DNA of 64,000 nt. Source: Chelonoidis abingdonii. Its lineage: Eukaryota; Chordata; Testudines; Testudinidae. Location of the stretch: the NCBI RefSeq assembly GCF_003597395.2, contig NC_133790.1, forward strand, positions 22,537,854 to 22,601,853, read 5' to 3'. Of this stretch, positions 44,881-56,979 are shown piece after piece (positions within the stretch are counted from its first letter, which is position 1; every line of letters begins with the position of its first letter). Both the position numbers and the translations under genes were made by a program. A model generated the notes under the pieces. It saw only the letters and a program-made list of their open reading frames with translations, was not told the origin of the DNA and searched no databases.

Positions 44881-47490
44881 ATATACTAGTGACCAGAATG
44901 GTGACAGCAGTTGTGAAATGCTCAGGGAGATGAGAGGCTAAAGAAACAGAAAACCTAATAATAATGGGGGATATTAATTATCCCCATAGTGACTGGGAGT
45001 GGGTCCCCTCAGGATGGAATGTAGAATAAAACTTCTAGACCACAAATTGACTGCTTCTTGGAGCAACTAGTCCTGTAACCCATAAGGGGCGAGGCAATTC
45101 TTGATGTAGTCCTAAGTGGTGGACAGGATCTGGTCCAAGAGGTGAATATAGCTCAACAACTCACAAATAGCGACCACAGTGTAATTAAAATTTAACATCC
45201 TTGTATGGAAGAAAATACCAAAGAAACCTATCACCCTATTTAACTTCAGAAAGGGGAACTACACAAAAATGAGATCTTTTTAACTTAGCTAGTTAAATGT
45301 AACAGCCACAAGAGTGAAATGCCTGCAAGCTAAATGGAAACTTCTTAAAAACACTATAATAAAGTCTCAAACTGTATGTGTATATACTTTTATTTTTAAA
45401 CTGAGGGTAAGAGGACTAAAAAAAGCCACAATGGCTAAGCAGAGTGAAAGAGGCAGTTACCGACAAAAAGACATCCTTTAAAAATTAGTAGTCAAATTCT
45501 GCTTAGAAAAATAGAAGGGAGCATAAACTCTGGCAAGTCAAATGTACAAGTATAATTAGGCAGGCCAAAAAAGAATTTGAAGAACAACTAGCAAAAGGCA
45601 TAGAAACTGAGCAAAACTTTTTTTAAAAGCACATTAGAAGCAAGAAGCCTGCCAATCAATCACTCGAGCCACTGGATGATGGAGGAGCACTCAAGAAGAT
45701 ATAGTGGTTGTGGAGAACCTAAATTAATTCTTTGCATCACTCTTAACTGCAGAGGATGTGAGGGAGATCCCCACACCTGTGCCATTCCTTTTAGGTGACG
45801 GATCCGAGGAACTGTCCCATATTGAAGTGTCTGTAGAGGAGGTTTTGGGGCAAATAGATAAATTAAACAGTAATGAGTCACCAGGACCAGATGTTATTTT
45901 CGCAAGAGTTTTTAAGGAACTCATATATGAAAGTGCAAAACTACTAACTGGTATGTAACCTATCAGCTAAATCAACACTGTACCAGATAACTGGAGGATA
46001 GCTAATGTAAAGCTAGTTTTTTAAAAGAGCTCCAGAGGTGATCCTGGTGATTACAGGCCAGTAAACCTAACTTCAGTATCTGGCAAATTAGTTGAAACTA
46101 TATTAAAGAACAGAATTATCAGGCACACAGATGAAGAAGATATGTTGGAGAAGAGTCAAAACAGCTTTTATAAAAGGAAATCATGCCTCATCATCTGTTA
46201 GAATTCTAGGAAGGGGGTCAACAAACACTTGGACGAGAGTGATCCAGTGGATATAATGCACTGGGACTTTCAGACAGCCCTTGGCATCAAAGCCTCTTTA
46301 GCAAAGTAGGCAATCATAGAATAAGAGCGAAGGTTCTCTCATGGATCAGTCATTGGTTAAAAGATAGGAAACAAAAGGTAGAAATTAAATGTTCAGTTTT
46401 CACAGAGGAGATTAGTAAATAGCAGCATTCCCCAAAGATCTGTACTGGGATGTGTGCCATTCAACGTGTTCATAAATGATTTGGAAAATGGGGTAAACAG
46501 TGAGGTGGCAGAGTTTTCAGATGATACAAAATTACTCAAGATAAGTAAGTCCCAAGCAGACTGCAAAGAGTAACAAAAGGATCTCTCAAAACTGGGTGGT
46601 GGAACAACAAAATGACAGATGAAATTCAATATTGATAAATGCAAAGTGTCATGCACACTGGAAGACATAATCCCAACTATACATACAAAATGATGGGTTC
46701 TAAATTAGCTATTACTTCTTGAGAGAGAATTCTTGAAGTCAGCATGAATAGTTCTCTGAAAACATCCACTCAATGTGCAGTGGCAGTCAAAAGAGCTAAC
46801 AAGGTTAGGAACCATTAGGAAAGGGATAGATAATGAGACAGAAAATATCATAATAGCACTATATATGTTCATGGTACAGCCACACCTTGAATACTGCATG
46901 CAGTTTTGGCACCTCGTTCCAAGAAAAATACATTAGAATTGGGAATGGTACAGAGAACGGTCATAAAAAGATGAGGGTTATGAAACAGCTTCCATATGAG
47001 AGAACTGAGACTGTTCAGCTTAGAAAAGAGATGACTAAGGGGGATATGATAGAGGTCTGTAAAATCATGAATGGTTTGTAGAAAGTGAATAAGGAAGTGT
47101 TATTGCCCCTTCATGTACCACAAGAACTGTGCCTATGAAATTAATAGGCAGCAGGTTTAAATCAAACACAAGGAAATACTTTTTCACAATATGCACAGTC
47201 AGTCTGTGGAATTCATTGCCAGTAGATGTTGTGAAAGCCAAAATTATAATGGAGCTCAAAAGAATTAGACCTATTCTCCATGAACTGACCTATCAATGGC
47301 TATTGATCAAGATGGTCAGGGCAGCAACCCCATATTCTATCTGTCCCATACCTCTGACTGTGCCAGAGCAGGGGATGGATGACTTGATGAATTTCCCTGC
47401 TCTGTTTGTTCCCCCTGGCTGCTGTCAGAAAACATGATCCTGGGCTAGTTTACCACTGATGTGACCCAGTATGGCCATTCTTATGTTCTT
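44880..47490 (+). pseudogene. CR1 LINE: endonuclease end, reverse transcriptase and 3' UTR, decayed
   Basis: On the plus strand the endonuclease C-terminus reads RGEAILDVVLSGGQDLVQEV then IAQQLTNSDHSVIKI (about 45095-45190). ORF2 goes on with LLGDGSEELSHIEVSVEEVL and NESPGPDVIFARVFKEL (45780-45950), DTVPDNWRIANVKLVF (about 45976), and RSVLGCVPFNVFINDLENGV with EVAEFSDDTKLLK, where the catalytic box is F-S-D-D (about 46512-46530). Further on are DMIEVCKIMNGL and the C-terminal W-N-S-L-P block (47210). The 3' UTR runs to GTATGGCCATTCTTATGTTC (47471), the CR1 tail. Stops and frameshifts are many. ORF1 and the 5' end are missing, as is usual for 5'-truncated CR1 copies. Confidence 0.88.
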
Positions 47491-50400
47491 AGTTTGCAGT
47501 GCAGACTTTGTCAAGACTTTACTTAAAGCAGCACCTTTATATTGCATTTGCTGGAGTTTTGTCTTAGAACTGAAAGTAATTGTAAGATTGATGCCTTGTG
47601 ACTTTTTTTTACCAAGTTGTTGTTGTTAACTCTTCAAGGAAATATGAACAGTTCTACAGATTATTACTATGAATATCAGAAATGCAATATTGACCATTAA
47701 AATAGATTTATTTCTCCTTTAAAGAGAAACATCCATGCAACAATAGTTCTCAGACTTCGGTATGGAAGAGTAATAAGGACTATTCTTCCTGTACAAAACC
47801 AGGATGTTTCTTCTGGTGTTGTAAACTGAAAGACAATTCTATTTTTTACTCATATTAACAGACCAAAGGAATTCTGTTATACCTATTAATATGCTCAGAT
47901 ATTTGTCCTATTCAGTCCTATGGATATTCTCTTGTAGATTACCTTGGACTTGAATTCCCAGCTACCCTTTGTAGAATGTTGCCTGTTTATATCCAAAAGC
48001 TTTCTGAAGCAATGATTTCTGTAATTAGCTTGTCTTATTTTAAAGCCAAATGCTTCCACAAAAACATTTCTTTATAAAATGATTTTAGAGAAATGTTTAG
48101 GTTTGATTAAAAGCAATATTACCTAATTCACATGAAAGGCTATTTTGGGAGCTGCTTCTGCAGGAAGTAGTAATTGTGTTGGAGTAGATTTTTGTGCTAA
48201 CCCCATAACTTTAAGGAGCTGTAATTAGTAGTTGGAATGGATTGTTACAGCTTACTCATAGAAGAGATCTGAACACAGGATCAAGAGGGTGTGTCGGGTG
48301 TGTCAGGGTTCACTCATCTAGTTTTGTAATAGTTGATGTAGTAGTAGTTTGTAGTGTTCTTATGCTTTTAAAGTAATTTTCTTATTTGAGTAAAATTGTT
48401 AGGGGAGTGGAGAAAATAAAATCATACAAAGATGATTGTATTTTTCTGCTCCTTCTATTAATAAAGTGTTAAATATGGTTATATGTGTCTTGGGCCTCTG
48501 TCTTCGGGTTGGCCGTACAGTGGAGTTACAGTCAGGTACTTCAGCAGATTATCCCATTATCATGGCAAATAATTGATGCTATTAATTCAGAGTTATCACT
48601 GAATTCTAGAATTACACAGACTTCTATATGTTATGCTATGACTTTATAGTGCACTATTGCTTAAAATAACTGTTTAGTGTAAGAATTAAAAGCAAACAAC
48701 TCCCCCGCTCCTCAAAGGTTCATATAAATAAAATCTACCTACTATAGATGGTAGCAAAGATCCATTGTGACTGCCTTCTTACAGAGGTAAATACTTCATT
48801 TTGAAAGGAGTAAAGACAAACTAAAATTAAAATCAAACCAAAAGCATTATCAGACAAGTTGCACTGTGCTCTAAGTTAGACAAGCTCTGGCACGCTGCAG
48901 AGAGAAAAATTGCAATGAAAGGGGCCCTTCTCTAAAATGGCCCTGATGTCAGTCCTGGATTGTTCAACCTCAGGAACACAGTGAGAACTGCCTAGCCAAT
49001 TTTAACTGTAATGATCGGATATAGATAGGCTTGGTAGAGTACAATTTTTTTCCCCCTAACTTTGACGATTAATGCCTTTTTAATTAAGATTTTATCAATT
49101 TTTATTCTTAGGAATTTTTTTAGCAGTTTTTTTTTTTTTTTTACAGTGGCTGGGATAGGGTTAGGGAAGCACTGAGGGATTCCTAGCATTGACAATGTGA
49201 GTGCAGCGGCTCACTGTGAGGCCAAGGGGCCCAGGATATCAGGGTGCAGAAGACTGTAGTCCTGGCCCAGTGGAGCAGAGACCCTTGGCCAGGACTGCAA
49301 GAAGGAGGACAAATCCCCTGCCAAGGGGGAGGCCAGCTTGCTGCTAAACAGTTCCTGCTTGGGAACAGTTCATTCCAAAGAAAGAGAGGAAAAGGAGGAG
49401 GAGGCAGCGCTTTTGAAGCCTGGAAGGCTGAAGTATTACGTGGGAGTGCCTAAGAAACAGCTCCAGAAAGGGGTAAGAGAGGAGACAAATACCTGATAGG
49501 AAAAAAGTACTGATTTTGGGGAAAGTTGGGCACAGGCTCGGCTTACCTTTCTAGAAATCTTTGGACTTGCTGAGAGTTAAGAAAACTATGGGGAAATGGA
49601 GCTAAATATTTTAGGTGTAGATGATAAACTAAATACCCCTTTTATAAATATTAGTATGCTAATGATTGTCTGCCAGATTCCCTGTTGAGAATTAACTGGT
49701 TCACAGATACATTGAATAGGACTCTGCAGCTGCAAACAACTTTGACAAAGGATAGGCAATGCAGATTCTGCCTCTTCCTTTTTCTCTGAGTGCTACTATA
49801 CAACTCACTCCAGTTTTATCTGCGTTGGGTTGTGCAGTTCACATCATCCTGTTCGTTGTGGTAATCTTTGGGTTTAATGAAAAGCTGTAGCCCAGAATGT
49901 GTCACCATCTCTTAATAGTTTTATCTGCATGTGGAGCAGGTGTAACTGACTGGTATTTTGTGGTATGCTGCATATTAAGGCTGTTGGGGAACGAAAAGTT
50001 GTCCAGTATTACTATAACCTTTAAGAGGAAGGAGTAAATCCACTGAAGTGTCATTCCATCTACACCTGTTGGATCAGACTTGATACAGGCAAACAAATAC
50101 CTTGTATTCAAGGCCTGATATTTCAGCCAATAAAATAATCATGTACGTGGATATTTCTCCATTGCTATGACAGCAAGTCATTGTGGTGTCTATATAGTTT
50201 GTTCTCGATTCATGTCTGAAACAAGATATGATGAAAAGGAAATCTGTAGAATCCGTATGTAATGGATTGACAATAAACTGTGATATCTTGAACAAACCTT
50301 ATGGAATTAAGATAAACTTTATTGAATTCAGTTAAACGTTGAATGGGGTGTAACATTTTTGGAGTTAATTGTATTATAAATGTAAATATTTGTTGTATCG

Positions 50401-50590
50401 TGAGATTGTATGGAACTTCTTTAGCAGAGAGACAAGATTCATGCCATCTCTGGAAGGTCTGAGGAATTTCAAAGGTTTTTTTGGAGCATACTTGTGAAGG
50501 GAATATCCTGAGGAAATACCACGATAAGGCCTGGGGGAGAGACCCTTTGTATACTTAACTACCTGCTTCTGGAAACTCCAGAGTCCACTG
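47490..50590. other. SPPL3 intron sequence, nothing firm
   Basis: Mostly AT-rich. A GC-richer patch at 49195-49460 has a 69-codon frame (49244-49453) but no recognised domain or splice pattern, so I do not call a gene. Confidence 0.4.
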
Positions 50591-51240
50591 ATCTGTTTAA
50601 AAAGGGAACTTAACATGTTATGAGTGTGCTTGTTCTGAGCTGAAGCTCCTATTAACATCAGCCAATGGGAGCTGTGGGGGTGTGGTGTCCGTGGGTGGGG
50701 GCAGAGCTGCTGAGCCATGCCTTGGCCTAGGAGCAGTTTGATATGTTGCAGCTTGTGGGGAGCCACCCAAGGGGAGTGCCTCCCTGGATCCAGCAGCCCA
50801 AAACCCCTCCTGCACCCAAACTCCCTCCCAGGGCCGGCTTGAGGCTGATTCCCCCAATTCCCCCTGATTGGGCCCCATGCCCTAAAGAAGAGTGCCTGAC
50901 TTAGGCGCCTTTTTAATTTTTACTCACCCAGCAGCTCTCCAAGTCTTCGGCGGCACTTTGGCAGTGGGTCCTTCACTTGTTCCAGGTCTTCAGCGGCAAG
51001 TCTTTCAGTGCCATGGAAGACCCGCAGCAAAGACCCGGAGCGCTGCCAGGTGAGTCATCCCTGCCGGGGCCCCGTCAAACTATTTGAATCAGGCCCCGCA
51101 CTGCTAAAAGCCGGCCCAGCCCCACATCCCCTCCTGCACTCTGAACCCTTTCATGGACGTTCCTCTGCCTAAAAGCAGCAGAGACATGTTGCCACTTCCA
51201 GGGAGCCACACGCGGAGCCAGGTAGGGAGCCTGCCGACCT
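50590..51240. repeat. GC-rich composite repeat with about 43-base internal period
   Basis: AGCCAATGGGAGCTGTGGGG (about 50658) opens a GC-rich block that differs from its AT-rich flanks. From 50940, TCTTCGGCGGCACTTTGGCA and TCTTCAGCGGCAAGTCTTTC repeat at about 43-base spacing. The composition and mosaic look are those of a chelonian interspersed repeat. I cannot name it and no ends are defined. Confidence 0.5.
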
Positions 51241-51249
51241 GTCCCAACT

Positions 51250-52970
51250 GGACTATAAACTGGACTTGCTGTGAAGATTAGAAATGCTGGTTTATAGAGC
51301 TTTCTGGTTGGTACAGGGCCAGATAACACAGCTTTTACTATATTATGATGCCCTTCTCCAGGCCTCTGGGACCTCACTCATCCACCTCGAGTTCTCAAAG
51401 ATAATTGCTAATGGTTCAGAGATTTTCAGCTAGTTCCTTAAGTACTTTGGGATGAATTTCACCAGGCCCTACTGGCATAAATACATCTAATTTACCTAAA
51501 TTTCCTTTCACTTGTTCTTTCTCTATTTTGGCTTTTTCTCCACCCCTTTTCCTTCCTGCCCCCTAAAAAGCCCAATTATTTTGCTTCATAGTTTTTAACA
51601 TCTAAAAATATTTTTTTGAACGAGCCCTTAATCATCTCTTTCTTAATCATGGGAACACTTGCCCTTTACAGGAGGGGCCTTAATCTTCATTAATGGGTAT
51701 AATTTCTGCACTGGCTTTTTCCAGGCAGAATCAATGAAGAATTTTGAAAGAGGAAAGAATTATTAAGATTGCATAACTAAAATCACAATAAGGAAAACTA
51801 GTCCATATCTCATATTTCTTACCTGCAAAATAAGTTGTCAATTCTTTAATCAGTATTGGTCCAAGTTAGTCTGGATTAATCAGACTAACTGCCTATTTTA
51901 GAATCTCTGTGATCACACTTCACAAAGACTGTGTGGGCCACTAAATCCATTAGGGTAAAGATGTCTTCAAACTGGCTTTTAAATTAAGGTGACAGTTGAA
52001 GAAACAGCCAAGCCTTTTGTCCATTTAGCCAAGTGTTAGCTAAATTCTCAATCATTAAGAAGTAATTGCCAACTATGGATTATTTGCACAAATGCAGCTT
52101 TCTCAAGCATGTTGCTTAGTGCCAAAGAATGACAAAAACATTTACCAGAAAAGGTACCATGAGTTTGTCCTAGTAGCAATAAAACTTGCTTTACCTAATC
52201 TTTTTAGGAGCAGGATGAAACAGCTTTAATCTGTTCTTCAAGAATTGCATTTTTAGTAGTGTCACGTGAGAAATTAAGGGACAACTTCCCAAATGATTGT
52301 GTTCTGTTTTTTCTTAAGCTTTTGATGCAGAACCCAAACCTGTCTGATGCTTGCGCATACGTATGTCTCTTTTGTTCATGAGCCTGTCAGTTTTGTTTTA
52401 CTTCTGCAACTATAGTATGGGACCTGCCTGCTGAAGATTGAGATCTTTGTTTCTACAACTCTTAACTTGAAATTTCAATTATTTTTTATTTCTGTTTGAC
52501 TTTAGATAAGCTGGTTGCATACTAAATCTTTCAGCTAGTTTTTTTGGGTAGGGGGAGATGGGGTATGAACAGCTTAATTCTTTGCTATGTCTTGTTGTAA
52601 GCCTCTGCTTGATCCCAGCCTGTAAGATAAACAAGAAGAGCTGTGGAAAGAAAACCTGCTTCACATGCACTTCTTCTCAGCTATGGATCATGGGTGGTGA
52701 TCTCTGCTGGTTTTGTGTACCAGGGGAAAGCCCACCCTTCCCCTTGGCACACCTCAGTCCAGCCCTGGGTAGGGTAGCTCAAGCCATTCTCCCCTGGGCC
52801 AGGAGAAGCTATGCTAAAGAGGCAGGGAGTCTTGTCAGGGAAATGACAGATGCACACTACCATATTCACTGTGAGGAGCTGGGGAAACTATTGTGTAAGT
52901 GTGTGAACGCTGATTCCTGTTCCTGAGCCCAAGGTACTTGATATTCTAGTGCTGGAGCAGTAATGCTGTA
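51250..52970. other. SPPL3 intron sequence, nothing recognised
   Basis: Ordinary AT-rich intron. No exon with SPPL3 similarity and no named repeat. Confidence 0.4.
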
Positions 52971-53849
52971 GCTAAGGGTACGTCTACACTACAGGATTAT
53001 TCCGATTTTACATAAACCGGTTTTGTAAAACATTGTATAAAGTCGAGTGCACGTGGCCACACATAGCACATTAATTCGGCGGTGTGGGTCCATGTACGTC
53101 ACATGGTACCGGAGGCTTGAACCGTCGACAGGTTCCCGTGGGAGCGTGTGGCAATCTTGGTGTGGGGTAAAGCCTATCCCATAGTTCTGCGTCCCTCCCC
53201 TTTCCTGCCCCCTTAGACATGTCTGGGTTTGGAGAATCCCAGTGCCGCTTGAATGGGGCAAAAAAATAACAATTGTTTACGCCGTGTTTTTGGTACAGGC
53301 TTGACCTCCTCTCTTGTAAAAGCAAACAACCGTCTTGTCTTTTCTGAGTGAGGACTGTGCAAACACGCATAGGCCCCCAGCAGAGAACCAAAGAAGAAGC
53401 CAATATGGACTACTCTTGGCTCAGATCAAAGACTGCAATCGTGGACCGTTGTGTATAACACCTCTTCGCTGCGATTCTTTGTCAGTTTTTCTGTGCTCTG
53501 AACAAGACCCTTGCAAGGCAGGCGAGAGGAGGCGGCCTACGGCAGCGCATGCGACGAATGTGGGATGAGACCTGGATCACGAATTCTCTCAAACTGCGGG
53601 CCCCTTGCGTTTGTGGAGATCCTGCTGGTAATTGGGGCTTCTTAGGCCATTTAAGCCATTTTTGGGCCGCGGGAACAGCACAGACTGGGGGTGCATAGTT
53701 TTTGCATGTTTGGGAGACAACGATTTGCAAGTGGAATGCGTCGAACTTTTCGGATGTTTGGTAAGGGCACTCATGGAGAACTTTGTGACTTGCTTTACCC
53801 CGCCCTGGAACAATAAGCAACCAGAGCATGAGAGCAGCCTCTCACAGTT

Positions 53850-54740
53850 GAGATAATGAAGTGGCAATATGCCCCTCTGGAAGCTTGCAACCAGACAGCT
53901 ACCGTCAGTCAGAATCAATTTGGAGTGGGAAAAGTTAACTGTGGGGCTGCTGTTGAATGTTAAGGTAGCCAAAAGCAATACTATAAGCTCGTTGCTACGA
54001 AAGGTTGTGACTCTGGGAAATGTAGGTTCATAGTGGGGATGGTTTTTGCTGCATGGGAGTTCCCTTAACTGTGGGGGGCGATAGATGAACTCATCTATCT
54101 TGGCATCAGAGCACAGGGCACACTACGTAAACGCAAGGGGTACTTGTCCAATGGTGCTGCAAAGCACCGTCGTGGATCACACGGGACGTACAATCCATGG
54201 GAATGGCTAGAAAGGGTCAGGACCTCGCACTTTAGGAATCATCTACCTGTTTAAACGGCTCCGCAAAGGGAATACTTCCAGACCCGAAATAATCATTGGG
54301 ATGTGAAAGCCCTTAAGTTTATCTGGGACCACCTACCCTTGATGGCCAGGGCTTCATGAAACCATATCACAGGCAGCCGGGAACCCAGTAGTCAAGGAAG
54401 CTGTCAACTACAGGCTGACAATGCAGAATGGGGTCGCAATGGTGCAATTGGCCGTTTAAGGCATGGCTTGGCGCACCCATTACTGATCGCTCAGCTACTC
54501 AGTCCAACACCACGTCCTCTTGTCTATTGTGCTTGCTGCGTGTCTTACATATGTAGGCAGAAGTAAGGGGAAGACCTTTATGGCGAAGTGGAGCCTGAGG
54601 CAGTCACTGGCCGCTGATACGCGCACGGCAGGGCGGGAATTAGAAGAGCACACACGAAGCGGTGGCGCATTCAGAGGCAACTTTTTGAAATGTATTTTGA
54701 TCACCGCCAGGGGAACGGGTACTGGTGTTTGTGCCGTAAT
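53850..54740 (+). pseudogene. Harbinger transposase relic, very heavily frameshifted
   Basis: Short runs in alternating frames line up in family order: LWKLATRQ and SVRINLEW near 53870-53920 (the KLATPDSYRSV..QFGVGK block of the copy at 38545-39848); RKVVTLGNV near 53998; NCGGR near 54070; HYVNAR with KGTCPMVLQ near 54122-54155; DHTGRTIHGNG near 54175; FKRLRKGNTSRPEIIIGM near 54250; NYRLTMQNGVAM near 54405; and SKGKTFMAKW near 54560. The frame changes every 20-60 bases, mostly by single-base gains or losses. That is more than expected from the milder decay of the other Harbinger copy. Confidence 0.75.
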
Positions 54741-55724
54741 ATACCCCTCTGATTGAAATCTCATTCCTGTAAGCAACCACCGCTCCCGCTTTCGAATTAC
54801 AAGCTTGCTTAAGGAAAAAAAAGTCACTGGTCTTTAAAAATATTATTCTTTATTAAAAGCGTCATTTAAAAAAGGGAGAAGGACACGGACAATGGGTACC
54901 CAGGTGGGTTTGGCAGGGAGGATAGAGGGGAGGAAAAGGCCTACAAAAAATAAGTTCAGAGTAAATGACAGCCTTTTTTGTTGGGCTTGTCTCCCCTAAA
55001 AAGGACAGCGGTAGTGGGCAGGTTCCCAATGGGTAAGCCTTCCCTCCTTAAATGCGTTCTTACACTCCTGGTTGAGAAATAGGGAACAATGGAAGGGTGA
55101 GGCGTGTGGACACACGGGCTGCCATGGGCACTGCGTACCTCATGTTCGTCACTGAAGCCTCACCAATGAACGTTGGAGGTGTGTCAGTTTTGATCATGCA
55201 GCGTCACCCCACATTGCATCCGCCTACCTCTGACTTCTACGCCAATATCTCGTTCGACTTCCTTCGCCACGTCACTGGATCGTTTCCCCTGTGCCTTCCC
55301 ACTTTAAATCCAGTATACTCTTTCATTGCGGGTTACTTCCATGATTTCCGAGAACATTTCCTCTCGCAGCTTTTTTTTCCACCGCCTTAACTTGAGAAAA
55401 GGGCCTCTGCTCGGGAATGAAGTTAGGCCTATCCCCACTTTTCCATAGCCAGTGTGATTTCACTACTACAAGGTCCGCATTCTGCATTCTAATATTGAGT
55501 GGTCCTCGGCTCGATGGTACAGATTCACAAGATGCAGTCCGGCAAGTTACAACATTCACTTGCATGCGGCCATGTACCATTGTTCTTGGCTTTGGCGCCT
55601 TCATTGTAACCAGTGCTCTTTTCCCAAATCCAATAAGAGCGTTCAAAATGCTGCTGCTTTCGTTAACATCAGCATCAAACTACTCCCGGCCATCAATCTG
55701 TGGATGATGCTTAGCACCTCCTCC

Positions 55725-56698
55725 NNNNNNNNNNNNNNNNNNNNNNNNNNNNNNNNNNNNNNNNNNNNNNNNNNNNNNNNNNNNNNNNNNNNNNNNNNNN
55801 NNNNNNNNNNNNNNNNNNNNNNNNNNNNNNNNNNNNNNNNNNNNNNNNNNNNNNNNNNNNNNNNNNNNNNNNNNNNNNNNNNNNNNNNNNNNNNNNNNNN
55901 NNNNNNNNNNNNNNNNNNNNNNNNNNNNNNNNNNNNNNNNNNNNNNNNNNNNNNNNNNNNNNNNNNNNNNNNNNNNNNNNNNNNNNNNNNNNNNNNNNNN
56001 NNNNNNNNNNNNNNNNNNNNNNNNNNNNNNNNNNNNNNNNNNNNNNNNNNNNNNNNNNNNNNNNNNNNNNNNNNNNNNNNNNNNNNNNNNNNNNNNNNNN
56101 NNNNNNNNNNNNNNNNNNNNNNNNNNNNNNNNNNNNNNNNNNNNNNNNNNNNNNNNNNNNNNNNNNNNNNNNNNNNNNNNNNNNNNNNNNNNNNNNNNNN
56201 NNNNNNNNNNNNNNNNNNNNNNNNNNNNNNNNNNNNNNNNNNNNNNNNNNNNNNNNNNNNNNNNNNNNNNNNNNNNNNNNNNNNNNNNNNNNNNNNNNNN
56301 NNNNNNNNNNNNNNNNNNNNNNNNNNNNNNNNNNNNNNNNNNNNNNNNNNNNNNNNNNNNNNNNNNNNNNNNNNNNNNNNNNNNNNNNNNNNNNNNNNNN
56401 NNNNNNNNNNNNNNNNNNNNNNNNNNNNNNNNNNNNNNNNNNNNNNNNNNNNNNNNNNNNNNNNNNNNNNNNNNNNNNNNNNNNNNNNNNNNNNNNNNNN
56501 NNNNNNNNNNNNNNNNNNNNNNNNNNNNNNNNNNNNNNNNNNNNNNNNNNNNNNNNNNNNNNNNNNNNNNNNNNNNNNNNNNNNNNNNNNNNNNNNNNNN
56601 NNNNNNNNNNNNNNNNNNNNNNNNNNNNNNNNNNNNNNNNNNNNNNNNNNNNNNNNNNNNNNNNNNNNNNNNNNNNNNNNNNNNNNNNNNNNNNNNNN
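55725..56698. other. Assembly gap (974 N)
   Basis: A run of 974 N lies inside the second Harbinger element. Apparent long frames across it are artefacts. The missing part probably holds the Myb/SANT gene of the element. The true length is unknown. Confidence 0.99.
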
Positions 56699-56870
56699 GT
56701 GCATCCGAGTTCAGATTGCTGTCCAGAGTGGTCACAGTGGTGCACTGTGGGATACTGCCCAGAGGCCAATACTGTCAATTTGCGACCACACTAACCCTAA
56801 TCCGGCATGGTAATACCGATTTCAGCGCTACTTGTCTCGTTGGGGAGGAGTACAGAAACCGGTTTGAAGA

Positions 56871-56894
56871 GCCCTTTATATCGATATAAAGGGC
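56871..56894. repeat. Perfect 24-base palindrome in the right Harbinger arm
   Basis: The sequence is its own reverse complement from 56871 to 56894, centred on TATATCGATATA with GCCCTT and AAGGGC at the edges. It lies about 85 bases inside the right end of the element, so it is probably part of a subterminal fold-back. Confidence 0.9.
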
Positions 56895-56979
56895 CTCATT
56901 GTGTGGAGGACGGGTGCAGTGTTAAATCAGTTTAATGCTGCAAACATTGGTATAAACGCGTAGTGTAGACCAAGCCTAA

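Larger units (their letters stand above)
52976..56976. mobile_element. Second Harbinger transposon (about 4 kb, TAA target duplication, contains gap)
   Basis: TAA flanks both sides (52973-52975 and 56977-56979). The ends read GGGTACGTCTACACTAC on the left and, reversed, GGCTTGGTCTACACTACGCG on the right, so the inner CTACACTAC is shared. Left-arm text (AAACCGGTTTTG) and right-arm text (AACCGGTTTG, TAAAGGGCCTCATTGTGTGG) are typical of long Harbinger ends. A plus-strand transposase relic is recognisable (53850-54740). A Myb-protein gene on the minus strand is expected in and left of the N run. This is a different subfamily from the copy at 36215. Confidence 0.88.

Noticed and set aside
52558..52926. 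122-codon plus-strand frame with several cysteines
   Set aside because: There is no recognised domain, no splice pattern fitting SPPL3 exon 2, and an overlapping frame on the other strand. A chance frame is likely.
55560..56813. Open frames of 350-417 codons on both strands
   Set aside because: They run through the 974-base N gap, so their length is an artefact.
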